51,928 nucleotides of DNA from Hyphomicrobiales bacterium. Lineage in GTDB: Bacteria; Pseudomonadota; Alphaproteobacteria; Rhizobiales; Rhizobiaceae. This document shows, piece after piece, positions 24,334 through 33,214 of the stretch (positions within the stretch are counted from its first letter, which is position 1; each line of letters starts with the position of its first letter). The notes under the pieces were generated by a model, which was given only the letters and a program-made list of their open reading frames with translations, was not told the origin of the DNA and did no database searches. A program made the position numbers and the translations under genes. The stretch lies in NCBI GenBank assembly GCA_900468805.1, contig UEIF01000036.1:1-51928 (forward strand), written 5' to 3'.

Positions 24334-25599
24334 TTAGCTGCGCGGCAGCATGCCTTCGACGTCGGAGGCTGCGTCGTCGAGCGCTTCCTTCGGCTCGGCC
24401 GAGCCGTCGACGATGCGCGACAGGTTGTCGACGATCGTCTGGGTAACCTTGACGCCATTGGTGCCCGGGAAGGCATACCACGGGATCATGCGCGGCATCT
24501 GGCTGAGGCCAGCCTGGAAGAGCGGGTTCTTCTTGTAGAAATCACCGAGATATTCGGCGGACTTGGCGGCAAGCTCGTTGTTCGGCACATAGCCGGTGCC
24601 GGGCACGACGACCGAGGCGCCATAGGGGCCGGCCGCGAACTTGGCGAACTTCCAGGCAGCGTCCTGCTTGGCGGCATCCTTGGCGAGGATGACAACGGCG
24701 TTGCCACCGGTCGGCAGATGGCCCTTTTCCGGGTCGAGAAGCGGGATCTGGGCGGTGCGCAGATCGAACTTGGCGCCGACGTTCTTGATCGTGTTGACGA
24801 GCGCGCCCGTCGTCTGGAATTCGAAACCGACCTTGCCGGCGGCGAAGGCCTGTTCGCCTGCTGCCTTGGTGAAAACAGGCATGCCGCCTTCCTTGACGAA
24901 GCGGCTGATGAGTTCGACGGCCTTCTGTCCCTCGGGACCGTTGAAGGCGACCTTCTGCTCGTCGTCGCTCAGCATCTTGCCGCCGGCACCGAAGAGCAGG
25001 GCGGAGAACATCCAGTCGTCGCCCTGCCAGCGGAAATCCATGCCGTCGACGCCGTTGCCGAGCGCCTTGATCTTGCCGGCAAGCGCGATGACCTCGTCCC
25101 AGGTTTTCGGCGGGGTGTCCGGATTGCCGCCGGCTGCCTTCACGAGATCGGCATTGTAATACATGATCGGGTTGGAGGTGGCGAAGGCAAGGCCAACCTG
25201 CTTGCCGTTGACCTGGGCGAGCTTCAGGATCGTGTCCGAGAAGCCCTTCTCGGCCATGTTGCCTTCCTTCTGGACGAGCGGCGTCATGTCGACGGCGACA
25301 TTGCGCTCGTTCAGCATGCGCAGGCGGTTCAGGCCGATGAAGGTGATGTCGGGCATTTCAGACGTGCCGGCCTGGCGCAGGATCAGCTGGATACCGTCTT
25401 CATAGGTCGCCGAAGGGGCGGCGAACTGGATCTTGATGTCGGGGTTTTCTTCCATGAACTTCTTCGAGATCGTGTCCATCACGTCCTTGAAGAAGCCCGG
25501 CATCGGGTAGTGGATCGTCAGCGTCGTTTCGGCGTGGGCCGGCAGTGCCGCCGCCACGGACAGAGCCGCTGCTGCGAGGAACTGGGTGAAATGCTTCAT
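24334..25599 (-). CDS. ABC transporter periplasmic solute-binding protein (UgpB-like)
   Basis: 421 residues with a Sec signal peptide (cut expected after AHA, residue 23). It is a cluster-D type binding protein of the family 1 / UgpB group: TLTIHYPMPGF near the start, FIGLNRLRMLNERN, a central DFRWQGDDWMFSALLFGAGG and FKFAAGPYGAS-like carboxyl part. Relatives bind glycerol-3-phosphate, glycerophosphodiesters or sugars. It is the last gene of the five-gene operon, 25 nt after the second permease, as is common when extra binding protein is needed. The substrate is inferred to be a phosphorylated polyol or diester because a phosphoesterase heads the operon. Confidence 0.92.
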   Translation of the reverse strand: MKHFTQFLAAAALSVAAALPAHAETTLTIHYPMPGFFKDVMDTISKKFMEENPDIKIQFAAPSATYEDGIQLILRQAGTSEMPDITFIGLNRLRMLNERNVAVDMTPLVQKEGNMAEKGFSDTILKLAQVNGKQVGLAFATSNPIMYYNADLVKAAGGNPDTPPKTWDEVIALAGKIKALGNGVDGMDFRWQGDDWMFSALLFGAGGKMLSDDEQKVAFNGPEGQKAVELISRFVKEGGMPVFTKAAGEQAFAAGKVGFEFQTTGALVNTIKNVGAKFDLRTAQIPLLDPEKGHLPTGGNAVVILAKDAAKQDAAWKFAKFAAGPYGASVVVPGTGYVPNNELAAKSAEYLGDFYKKNPLFQAGLSQMPRMIPWYAFPGTNGVKVTQTIVDNLSRIVDGSAEPKEALDDAASDVEGMLPRS

Positions 25600-25624
25600 C
25601 GCTCGTTCTCCTTGGTTTAACCGG

Positions 25625-26464
25625 TCAGCCTTTGAGACCGGTCATGGTGATGCCCTCGACGAAGCGTTTCTGCGCCAGCAGAAAAGCCGCAACGAGGGGA
25701 ATGGTGATGATGATGGTCGCCGCCATCAGCGCGCCGTAGTCGTCGCCGGCTTCCGCGGCGCGGAAATTCATCAGGCCGAGCGGCGGAGTGGCGTAGCCCG
25801 GCTTCGAGATGACGATCAGCGGCCAGTAGAGGTCGTTCCAATGGGCAACGACCGAAAAGATCGCGAAGGCCGTGACGGCCGGCCAGGCATTCGGCACGAC
25901 GACGCGCGAGACGATGCCGAGTTCGGACATGCCGTCCAGACGCGCAGCATGGATCAGGTCGTCAGGCATGGCGCGGAAGAACTGCAGGAACAGGAAGATC
26001 GCAAAGACCGAGATGGTGAAGGGGGCGACCAGCGCCGTGTAGCTACTGAGCAGCGACAGTCGGTCGAAGGCGACATAGAGCGGCAGGGCGGTGGCATGGA
26101 TCGGCACCAGCAATCCGAGCAGTACGAGCACCATCATCAGGCGGGCGGCGCGGAACTTCAGCTTCGCCATCGCATAGGCGCAGGGGATGGCGACCAGCAC
26201 CTGGAAGAAAAAGATCAGCGCGCAGACCACCGCGCCGTTCCACAAGAGCGTGCCCATCGCCACCTTGTCGAGCGCCTTGGTAAAATTCTGCAGGTAAAAG
26301 AAATGCGTCGGGATCAGCGAAAGTGCTGCCGTGAAGATATCGTCCTGCGACTTGCCGGCTGCCGATATCATGAAGATGTAGGGCGCGAGGAAAATGACCG
26401 CGCCGAGAACAAGCAGCGCCAGGCGGATCAGCCGGCCGTGGGTGAAACGGGGGCGCGTCTTCAT
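25625..26464 (-). CDS. ABC transporter permease (UgpE/MalG type)
   Basis: 279-residue inner-membrane permease with six predicted spans (first at LALLVLGAVIFLAPYIFMI). The EAA loop that contacts the ATPase is seen as DLIHAARLDGMSELGIVSRVVVP. The ATG at 26464 overlaps the stop of the other permease (ATGA), so the two are translated together and probably form a 1:1 heterodimer. Confidence 0.92.
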   Translation of the reverse strand: MKTRPRFTHGRLIRLALLVLGAVIFLAPYIFMISAAGKSQDDIFTAALSLIPTHFFYLQNFTKALDKVAMGTLLWNGAVVCALIFFFQVLVAIPCAYAMAKLKFRAARLMMVLVLLGLLVPIHATALPLYVAFDRLSLLSSYTALVAPFTISVFAIFLFLQFFRAMPDDLIHAARLDGMSELGIVSRVVVPNAWPAVTAFAIFSVVAHWNDLYWPLIVISKPGYATPPLGLMNFRAAEAGDDYGALMAATIIITIPLVAAFLLAQKRFVEGITMTGLKG

Positions 26465-27390
26465 GAATAGTGCACCCGCCGGTCGAGGAAGCGGTACTGC
26501 AGGAACATCATGACGACGAGGATGGCGAGGAAGACCACGGTCATGGCCGAGGCATAGCCGACCTTCATGTAGACGAAGCCCTCCTGGTAAATGGTGAAGA
26601 GCAGGACTTCGGAAGCATGATTGGGTCCGCCATCGGTCAGCGTCTTCACCGTCTCGAAGGTCTTGACTGCATTGATGACGCTTATCGTGGTGACGAAAAG
26701 CGCCGTCGGCCCGAGCATCGGCCAGGTGACGAGGAAGAAGCGGTCCAGCGAGGATTTGGCGCCGTCGATCTCGGCTGCGGCATAAAGCTCGCGCGGGATC
26801 GCCGTCAGCCCGGCAAGGAACAGCACCATGTTGAAGCCGACCGTCTGCCACACACCGATGATGGAGAGGCTGTAGAGGGCGGTCGATGAGGCCCCGAGCC
26901 AGTTCGGCTTCGGCAGGCCGGCGGCACCGAGCAGCGCATTGAGCGGGCCGATGGTCGGATGGAAGAGATATTGCCAGACGGTCGCCATGGCGACGATCAG
27001 CGAAACCACCGGCAGGAAATAGGCGGTGCGAAAGACGCTCTTCCCCCAGCCCTCGCTTTCGATCAGCATCGCCACACCAAGGCCGAGCAGGATCGAGACG
27101 GGCGCGACGATTGCCGTATAGACCGTGGTGTTCCACAGCGACTTGCGGAAGGTGCGGTCGGTGAAAAGCTCGGCGTAATTCTCCAAGCCGACAAAACGGA
27201 TCTTGCCGACGCCGAGCTCGAAATCGGTAAAGCCGAGAACGACGACAGCGACGATCGGCAGCAGCACGAAGAGGACAATGAGGATGATCGCCGGCAGCGC
27301 CAGCAGCCAGGCGGTCTGCGCCTCGCGGCGCTCGTGCCGGATAACCGATGCGGCCGGCCGGCCAACCTCGCCTGTGGCAATGCTAGCCAT
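26461..27390 (-). CDS. ABC transporter permease (UgpA/MalF type)
   Basis: 309-residue permease with six predicted spans; the first is AWLLALPAIILIVLFVLLPI, typical of UgpA. The EAA loop reads ELYAAAEIDGAKSSLDRFFLVTWP. I chose the ATG at 27390 (MASIATGEVGRP) because the longer frame to 27564 is antisense to the ATPase gene end and has a non-membrane, Pro/Arg-rich sequence. It overlaps the ATPase gene by 8 nt. Confidence 0.92.
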   Translation of the reverse strand: MASIATGEVGRPAASVIRHERREAQTAWLLALPAIILIVLFVLLPIVAVVVLGFTDFELGVGKIRFVGLENYAELFTDRTFRKSLWNTTVYTAIVAPVSILLGLGVAMLIESEGWGKSVFRTAYFLPVVSLIVAMATVWQYLFHPTIGPLNALLGAAGLPKPNWLGASSTALYSLSIIGVWQTVGFNMVLFLAGLTAIPRELYAAAEIDGAKSSLDRFFLVTWPMLGPTALFVTTISVINAVKTFETVKTLTDGGPNHASEVLLFTIYQEGFVYMKVGYASAMTVVFLAILVVMMFLQYRFLDRRVHYS

Positions 27391-28546
27391 GCGCCTTCTC
27401 CCGTGCAGCGTCGGCCGGAAGCGCTGCCGCTCGCAGCCGTCGGCCGTCGGGGGCAAAGACCATGGCCTTGTCGGGCTGAAAGGACAGCGCGACGGCCATG
27501 CCGGCGGCAAGTCCGGTGGCGTCGGCCGGTGCAAGCTTGGCAAGCACGGTCTCGCCGATTGCATTCAGCCGGCAGAACAGGATCACCTCGGAGCCGAGGA
27601 ATTCCATGCGTTCGATACGGGCGGGAAGGGCCGTCTGGCCGTCTGCGGCAAGCCGCACGAATTCCGGGCGGATGCCGATCGTCACGTCTGCGCCGGTAAG
27701 ATCAGATTCTTCCAGCGCCAGCCTGATATCGCCGAAGGCGATCGTTCCGCCATCGGCGCGCGCGGTTAAGAGATTGATGCGCGGCTGGCCGACGAAGCGG
27801 GCAACCTCGATATGGGCGGGGTCGTCATAGATGACCTGGGGTGCTGCCAGCTGCTGCAGCTGGCCGCCGATCATCACGGCGATGCGGTCTGCCATGGAGA
27901 GCGCCTCGGCCTGGTCGTGGGTGACATAGACGGTCGGCACGCCGGCGCGCCGATGCAATTCGACGATTTCGCCGCGGGCATGAACACGCAGGTTGGCGTC
28001 GAGGTTCGACAGCGGTTCGTCCATCAGAAAGACGCTCGGATGGCGCACCATGGCGCGGGCAAGCGCCACGCGCTGCCGCTGGCCGCCCGACATCTGGCCG
28101 GGCTTGCGCTCCAGGAGATGGTCGATCTTCAAAGCTTTGGCCGTCTCCTGCACGTCGCGAGAAATACTCATGCGAATAGCGCGGTAGCCGGGCATGACCG
28201 GACCGAGGAAGGGAAGGCGCTGAACACGGCTCAGCCGGCGCATGGCCAACGGCACGGCAATATTCTGGCCGGCCGACAGATGCGGATAGAGCGCGTAGGA
28301 CTGAAAGACCATGGCGATATTACGGTCGGCGGCCGCCACATCGGACATTTCCCGCCCGCCGATGACGATCTCGCCGCTATCGGCATGATCGAGGCCAGCA
28401 AGAATACGCAGGAGCGTACTCTTGCCGCAGCCCGAAGGGCCGACCAGCGCGATGAACTCGCCCGGTTGCACGTCGAGGCTGATATTCTTGAGGATGGCGC
28501 TGTCGCCATAGGATTTGGAAATGGCCAAAAGCGTCAGCGCGCTCAT
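27383..28546 (-). CDS. ABC transporter ATP-binding protein (UgpC/MalK type)
   Basis: 387 residues. Walker A is GPSGCGKST (residues 36-44), the signature MSGGQRQRVALARA and Walker B VFLMDEPLSNLDA follow, and the H-loop is in VYVTHDQAEA. The C-terminal ~120 residues form the OB-fold regulatory domain of the MalK subfamily (VTIGIRPEFVRLA). Between the Q-loop and signature there is an insertion of about 25 residues (RRLSRVQRLPFLGPVMPGYR...), not typical of MalK/UgpC. The ATG overlaps the stop of the phosphoesterase gene by one base (TAATG). Confidence 0.93.
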   Translation of the reverse strand: MSALTLLAISKSYGDSAILKNISLDVQPGEFIALVGPSGCGKSTLLRILAGLDHADSGEIVIGGREMSDVAAADRNIAMVFQSYALYPHLSAGQNIAVPLAMRRLSRVQRLPFLGPVMPGYRAIRMSISRDVQETAKALKIDHLLERKPGQMSGGQRQRVALARAMVRHPSVFLMDEPLSNLDANLRVHARGEIVELHRRAGVPTVYVTHDQAEALSMADRIAVMIGGQLQQLAAPQVIYDDPAHIEVARFVGQPRINLLTARADGGTIAFGDIRLALEESDLTGADVTIGIRPEFVRLAADGQTALPARIERMEFLGSEVILFCRLNAIGETVLAKLAPADATGLAAGMAVALSFQPDKAMVFAPDGRRLRAAALPADAAREKAHG

Positions 28547-29379
28547 TACGCCGGCTCCTTCTGCACTTTGTGGGCCTCGTGCGGATAGACTTCGGCGACC
28601 ACATCGTCGAGCACATGCGCCACCATGCCCGGTATGGCGACGATCTCGCTCGAGACGTCATCACCGAGATCGTGAAGCACGGCTCCAACAAGCTTCTCGC
28701 CTGGCATCTCTCGCTCCATCGTGCCGATGATGAAGGCGGCGGACGGTCCCCAGACGAGCGAGGTATGGTTGAGGGCGCCCTTCCAGGCCCAGTGCAGATG
28801 GCCGCTGGCATAGAGCGCGACATCATGGGCCGACATCAGGTCGTAAAGCCGGCGGCGCTGGGCCGGGCGGATGCTCCAATAGCCGGTGTCGCCTTCATCT
28901 GGCGCATCGACGAAAAGCGGCTTATGGGCAAACATCGCGATCCGCCGGCCGGCGCGCTCGGCAAGCGCCTTTTCCAGCCATGCAAACTGCGCTTCCTGCT
29001 CGCCATCCTCCATGCCCATCAGCAGGCTGTCGAGGCCGATCAGCCGCCAGTTGCCGGCATCCTCGAGCCAGTAATCGGGGCCAACGAGGCTGCGCCAGCG
29101 GTTGAGCCTTGTCGCATCGACCGGTTGGAGCGAGCCTGGCAGATGGCCGACATCGTGATTGCCGGGAACGATCAGCATCGGGATCTTCACTTGCCGCATC
29201 AGCTCCATGCAGAAGGTGAGATCTTCGTCCTTGTCGGCGCCATCGACCGCGAGATCGCCGGTATGGACGACGAGATCAGCACCGCTGCCATTGATCCAGT
29301 CCGCAAGCGGCTGCCAGTTGCCGTTGAAATGCGATATCGACGGGCTGAAATGCGTATCGGTGATCTGGACGATTTTCAT
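28546..29379 (-). CDS. Calcineurin-like metallophosphoesterase (CpdA/GpdQ type)
   Basis: 277-residue cytosolic phosphoesterase. The dimetal motifs are in order: D-x-H in VQITDTHF, GD in VVHTGDLAVDG, GNHD in IVPGNHDVG, then ...FAHKPLF and GHLHWAW. The family includes cyclic-nucleotide and glycerophosphodiester phosphodiesterases. I chose ATG 29379 because the family begins MKIVQITDTHF; the 43 residues before it look noncoding. It is the first gene of the ABC operon, so it probably acts on the imported compound, for example splitting a phosphodiester. Confidence 0.9.
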   Translation of the reverse strand: MKIVQITDTHFSPSISHFNGNWQPLADWINGSGADLVVHTGDLAVDGADKDEDLTFCMELMRQVKIPMLIVPGNHDVGHLPGSLQPVDATRLNRWRSLVGPDYWLEDAGNWRLIGLDSLLMGMEDGEQEAQFAWLEKALAERAGRRIAMFAHKPLFVDAPDEGDTGYWSIRPAQRRRLYDLMSAHDVALYASGHLHWAWKGALNHTSLVWGPSAAFIIGTMEREMPGEKLVGAVLHDLGDDVSSEIVAIPGMVAHVLDDVVAEVYPHEAHKVQKEPA

Positions 29380-29624
29380 GCCGGGGCTCTCCACTAAGGC
29401 CCGCGGCAGGTTTTCGGCGGCAGGCAATGCTGATGCCGCCTCTTTAGAGCGCCCCAATGTCAGGCGAGTTACAAGCGTTTCCACCCTTGTTCCAATTGTG
29501 TCGTGCAATTGTCATGGAGCCGATCGCACCCAAAGCCAAATCCGCAATGTATCGGCAATCGATTGGCGCTGTCGCCTGGGTAGGGATAAATCTGGGCGCA
29601 CAGTACCGATTGATGAACGCATTG

Positions 29625-29980
29625 ATGGAGAAAAGGAAACGGAGTTGGCCGCGGCCAATTCTTCTCGGCTTCGCCGTACTTGCGACCACAGCCATGCTCG
29701 CGACCTGTGCCTCGCAGATCACGAAGAGCTATGTCGGCGTGCCGATCAGCAGTGTCATGCTGGATTAGGCCCCGCCCGACAATGTCTATGAGATGCGCCT
29801 TGGTTAGCGGGCCTATCAATGGCGCGAGGACAAGACGTGGTCTCCGGCGGCTCGAGCGGCGAGCTACGCCAGACGCGCCGTGGTGAGCGCTATGAGGTGA
29901 CGGAGAGGCATGGTTATGTCGAGCGGACGGAATGTGCCTACACCTACTACACCCGCAATTCCGGGCGAGGCCTCCAATAA
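29625..29980 (+). pseudogene. Conserved lipoprotein gene, decayed
   Basis: The frame starts with a lipoprotein-type signal (ILLGFAVLATTAMLATCAS, lipobox Cys) and the conserved segment ITKSYVGVPISSVMLD, then hits a TAG at 29766 and another at 29805 around PPDNVYEMRLG and RAYQWREDKTW. A frameshift near 29840 moves the rest to another frame: SGELRQTRRGERYEVTE, then ECAYTYYTRN to the TAA at 29978. Intact rhizobial homologues, as I remember them, run through without stops. The gene has at least two nonsense changes and one frameshift. Confidence 0.75.
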
Positions 29981-30026
29981 CTTTTCACCCCATTGATAAG
30001 CGATTGCAAAGCCTAGATGTTTTTCG

Positions 30027-30080
30027 AGGTGTGGCAGTTTGGACTTGAACCGTTCCGCCACACCTAAAGCCAGGTGTGGC
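30027..30080. repeat. Three copies of AGGTGTGGC beside the integrase remnant
   Basis: AGGTGTGGC occurs at 30027-30035 and 30072-30080 in direct orientation, and as GCCACACCT at 30057-30065. The two direct copies continue as GTGTGGCAGTYTG. The inner pair could form a hairpin. Lying just beyond the 3' end of a tyrosine-recombinase fragment, they may be arm-type sites or a leftover terminator. Confidence 0.5.
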
Positions 30081-30094
30081 AGTCTGTTCCCGGT

Positions 30095-30531
30095 CTAGCC
30101 GTTCGCCGCTTCCGATTCATTGGGATGTTCGGCGATCGCAAGCAGCTTCGTTCCGACGCCGTCCCAGTTGATTCGTGCGACCGTCTGACGCGCCAGGCGG
30201 GCTCGATCGGCATTCCTCGTATAAACTTTCGACGTTTTTGCATCGCGCCATCCAAACATCGCCTCGAGCATGCTGTCGGTCGCTTCGTTGTGGGCGACAT
30301 CGGTCGCAAGGCCCTTTCGAACGGAATGCGCGGTGAGTGGCCGAGGCCGGCCTGTCGAAACCAGTCCGAGATCCTGTTGCCGAGGCCCTTGATTGAGAAT
30401 GGTCTGCCGAATTCAGTGAGCACGTAGGTGAGCGCGTTGGTCTTGTGCAAAGCCAGAACTGATTCGAGGATCGGATGAATGGCAATCTCGATATCGTAGG
30501 GCGTCTTGTTTCTGTTTTTGAAGTGGCGCAT
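30095..30531 (-). pseudogene. Tyrosine recombinase (integrase) C-terminal fragment
   Basis: The minus strand encodes the catalytic end of a phage-type integrase: PYDIEIAIHPILESVL, YVLTEFGRPFSIKGLG and DWFRQAGLGH, then, after a one-base deletion near 30325, TAHSVRKGLATDVAHN (the H-xx-R box) and FGWRDAKTSKVYTRN (W/H and nucleophile Tyr). The stop is at 30095. The N-terminal DNA-binding half and first catalytic Arg are missing; similarity ends at ~30531, where another gene fragment begins. It is dead by truncation and frameshift and marks past integration. Confidence 0.85.
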
Positions 30532-30538
30532 CGCAGCC

Positions 30539-30712
30539 GACGCGCCGATTGACGAGCGCACCGCCTACAGGGATCCGGATGCGAAGCCGATGGCCTGCTA
30601 CTTCGATAGCGAGTTGACCGACTTCGACTGGGCCATCAAGCAGAATGAGAAGCGCAGGGCGCGCGAGGCCAAACGCCGCGAGGAAGAGGCCAAGAAGCGT
30701 CAGGCCGCGTAA
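30539..30712 (+). pseudogene. 3' fragment of an unknown gene
   Basis: The plus frame gives PIDERTAYRDPDAKPMACYF, SELTDFDWAIKQNEKRR and a charged tail of Arg/Glu/Lys ending KKRQAA. The first part of the protein is absent: upstream is the antisense of the integrase fragment. The original family is not recognised; the sequence reads like the end of a small cytosolic protein. Confidence 0.5.
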
Positions 30713-30818
30713 CCCCAGCAGCGGCATCGATTGGGCGATGTCACTCGGGGCTGTTCAATCCGGCGATCTAGCTGTCGCCATAGCCGCCTCCGGGCGGCTT
30801 TTCCGTTCTAGGCGTGGA

Positions 30819-31028
30819 TCACGGTATCTTCGCGACGGGCTTCTTTCGGTTGCGCGGTCCGATTGGCTTGGGACCATTCTTGCTGGCCGCCAATTCGGCG
30901 TCCCTTGAAAGACGCAACTCGCGAAGGCGAGCAGTCTTCGCGTCGCGGGCAACGTCTTGGGCGGAGGTAAGAGCTTGAGATTCCCGGTGGGTGGTCTCGG
31001 CTTTGTTTTCGCGGATTTTACTGGTCAT
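30819..31028 (-). CDS. Small basic hypothetical protein
   Basis: 69 residues, MTSKIRENKAETTHRE... ending RNRKKPVAKIP. Very polar, Lys/Arg-rich, with a helical middle (RDAKTARLRELRLSRDAEL) and a basic, Pro-rich tail, like a small nucleic-acid-associated protein. ATG 31028 is preferred over longer alternatives. Similar short proteins are annotated in rhizobia as hypothetical. No partner is evident. Confidence 0.55.
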   Translation of the reverse strand: MTSKIRENKAETTHRESQALTSAQDVARDAKTARLRELRLSRDAELAASKNGPKPIGPRNRKKPVAKIP

Positions 31029-31249
31029 CAGTTTCAAGTAGTTCAGTCGGGGCGGAAAAGAAGCCCAAACCGGCTCCTGAGACCTCATCCCGATGAAACA
31101 ACCCGGTCGGACTAGCTTAGTCTGGTGGCCCAAAGGATGCCGAGACCAGCGGGAACTCTGCGGCTCACCAATTGCTACGCTTCGCGGGTGTAGCTAGCCC
31201 GAAATCGGTCCTTGTAAACGCCTGGGTCGGCAATAGGGCGCCATTTCAT

Positions 31250-31328
<79 letters not shown>

Positions 31329-31486
31329 CTCTGTTCATCAAAGCAAAATTCTATCGCTGGCGATCCGAATTTTTGCGGGCGCGCCGGCACTTCTCGACCG
31401 AAAAGCCAATCTTTCGTTCGGCAACACGCGTGGGTATCGCCCGGAGCATTCCAAACGACACAACACGCGTGCGCTCCGAAGGCCAG

Positions 31487-32866
31487 CTAGTGCTGCGTGA
31501 AGACGATCATTTTCTCTGCCGTCATTTCACGCGCGGTATATGGAATGCCGCCAATTCCGTAGCCCGACGTCCGCCGACCGGAAAATGGCATCCAGTCGGT
31601 CCGAAACGCGCTGTGGTCATTGACCATGACCGTTGAGGCGTCTAGGTGCTCGGCTGCCTTGAGCGCGACCGCGAGATCGCGCGTGAAGATGCTGCTCTGA
31701 AACGAGACCGGCAACGAATTTGCCTCGTGAATGGCTTCATCGAGACTGGAAAATGAGAACACGCAGGTGACCGGGCCGAACACCTCCTCGCGCGATACCT
31801 TCGCGTTTTTCGGCGGTTCCACGAGAATAGCAGGTGCCAACGTGGTGTCGCTGAGGCGTTCGCCTCCGATAAGCCGTGCACCTCCCGAGGCTGCTTGCGC
31901 GACCCAGTCTGCGACCCGATCGGCTTCTGTGGGCGTAATGAGTGGGCCGACTTCGGTCTGGGCAAGCAGGGGATCGCCGACACGCAGTTGCTCGACGCGC
32001 GCGGCGAACCGATCGACGAAGGCGTCCTTGAGCGTATTGTGGATGTAGATGCGTTGAACGGAAACGCAGACCTGACCGGCGTGATAGTAGCCGCCCTTCG
32101 CGAGCGGCTCGATGATTGCGTCTATATCGGCAGTCTGGTCGATGATGACAGGGGCCACGCCGCCATGCTCGAGCGCGCAGCGGGTTCCCGGCGCCAGATT
32201 GGCGCGCAGGTGCCAACCCACCGCGGCCGAGCCGATGAAGCTCACTAAGGCGATCCGAGGATCGCTTGCAAAGGCGGTCGACAGATCGCGGCTCTCGGGA
32301 AGCAGGGTCTGGACCCAGCCTTCGGGCATGCCGGCTTCATGGACGAGCTTGACCAGCTCCAGGCAGCTAAGCGGTGTCGCGGCGGCAGGCTTGACGATGA
32401 CAGGGCAGCCCGTGGCGATCGCCGGCGCGATCTGGTGCACAATGAGATTGAGAGGATGGTTGAACGCCGAAATCGCGGCAACCACGCCGATGGGTTCCAG
32501 GATCGTCCAGGCGCGGCGGCCCACGCTGGCCGGGGTGAGGCCCATCGGTATCTCGGTGCCGCCTCTGGTGCGAAGCAGTTCGGCGGCGTTTTGAATTCCA
32601 TCGATCGCGCGATCGGTTTCGACCAAGGCGTCGGTGTAGGGCTTGCCGCTTTCTCGTGCGATGCGGATCGCGAAGGTCTCGCGTTGCTGCAAAAGCAGAT
32701 CGGCAAGGCGGAGGAGAATCGCCCGACGCTGGTGCGGCTGCAGCCAGCCGCGCCGGTCTTCGAAGCGTTTGCGGGCGACGGTCAGCTTGCGTTCGAGCGC
32801 TGTGGCGTCGTCCGTCGGAAGATCGGCGATATGTTCGCGGTCATAGGCTTGCACGACTTCGAGCAT
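31487..32866 (-). CDS. Aldehyde dehydrogenase (NAD(P)+)
   Basis: 459-residue aldehyde dehydrogenase. Catalytic N136 (SAFNHPLN), E233 (CALEHGGVAP) and C267 (GQVCVSVQRI) are all present, with the cofactor region FIGSAAVGWHL. The N-terminus is about 20-30 residues shorter than long family members but complete for the fold. The aldehyde is unknown. It lies at the downstream end of a minus-strand set of five genes (heme-binding protein, alcohol dehydrogenase, DJ-1 protein, ABM protein, ALDH) that reads as an alcohol/aldehyde oxidation and detoxification group. Confidence 0.93.
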   Translation of the reverse strand: MLEVVQAYDREHIADLPTDDATALERKLTVARKRFEDRRGWLQPHQRRAILLRLADLLLQQRETFAIRIARESGKPYTDALVETDRAIDGIQNAAELLRTRGGTEIPMGLTPASVGRRAWTILEPIGVVAAISAFNHPLNLIVHQIAPAIATGCPVIVKPAAATPLSCLELVKLVHEAGMPEGWVQTLLPESRDLSTAFASDPRIALVSFIGSAAVGWHLRANLAPGTRCALEHGGVAPVIIDQTADIDAIIEPLAKGGYYHAGQVCVSVQRIYIHNTLKDAFVDRFAARVEQLRVGDPLLAQTEVGPLITPTEADRVADWVAQAASGGARLIGGERLSDTTLAPAILVEPPKNAKVSREEVFGPVTCVFSFSSLDEAIHEANSLPVSFQSSIFTRDLAVALKAAEHLDASTVMVNDHSAFRTDWMPFSGRRTSGYGIGGIPYTAREMTAEKMIVFTQH

Positions 32867-32883
32867 GAGACACTCCGTTGCAG

Positions 32884-33186
32884 CTATTCGCCAAGCGCGA
32901 CAGCTTCGAGAACAAGCGCCGAGCGATCCGCCAGCGCCGGAACGCGGGCGAGATAGGCCTGATAGTGCGATGTCTGGCGATGGGCTTCGACCGCCTCGGC
33001 GTCACGATAGAGCTCGTCGAGCACGTAGCGCGTGGGCATTGAAGTGTCTCGCCAGATGTCCCAGCGCAAATTGCCCGGTTCTGCCCGGCAATGCGGGATC
33101 ATGCCGATCAGCAGTTCGCGCAGTTCATCCGCCTTGCCGGGATGGGCGGTCAGGCTGGCGGTGATTTTCACGGATGATTGCGGCAT
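32884..33186 (-). CDS. ABM-domain monooxygenase-like protein (YgiN type) 1
   Basis: 100-residue antibiotic-biosynthesis-monooxygenase fold (dimeric ferredoxin-like): KITASLTAHPGKADELRELL, PGNLRWDIWRDTS, YVLDELYRDAEAVEAHRQTSHY. Such proteins oxidise quinols or aromatic polyketides or protect against reactive carbonyls without cofactors. It is 17 nt from the ALDH gene and co-directional. A close paralogue is at 37961-38266 in the same island. Confidence 0.88.
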   Translation of the reverse strand: MPQSSVKITASLTAHPGKADELRELLIGMIPHCRAEPGNLRWDIWRDTSMPTRYVLDELYRDAEAVEAHRQTSHYQAYLARVPALADRSALVLEAVALGE

Positions 33187-33214
33187 GATGGTTCTCCCGT
33201 TTGACGTTGCCGCC

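Noticed and set aside
24319..25620. 433-codon plus-strand frame across the binding-protein gene
   Set aside because: Antisense to a protein with signal peptide and known fold; an artefact of codon bias at third positions.
25625..27136. 503-codon minus-strand frame spanning both permease genes
   Set aside because: Only the part after 26464 is a permease; the rest is the out-of-frame reading of the upstream permease. No real fusion.
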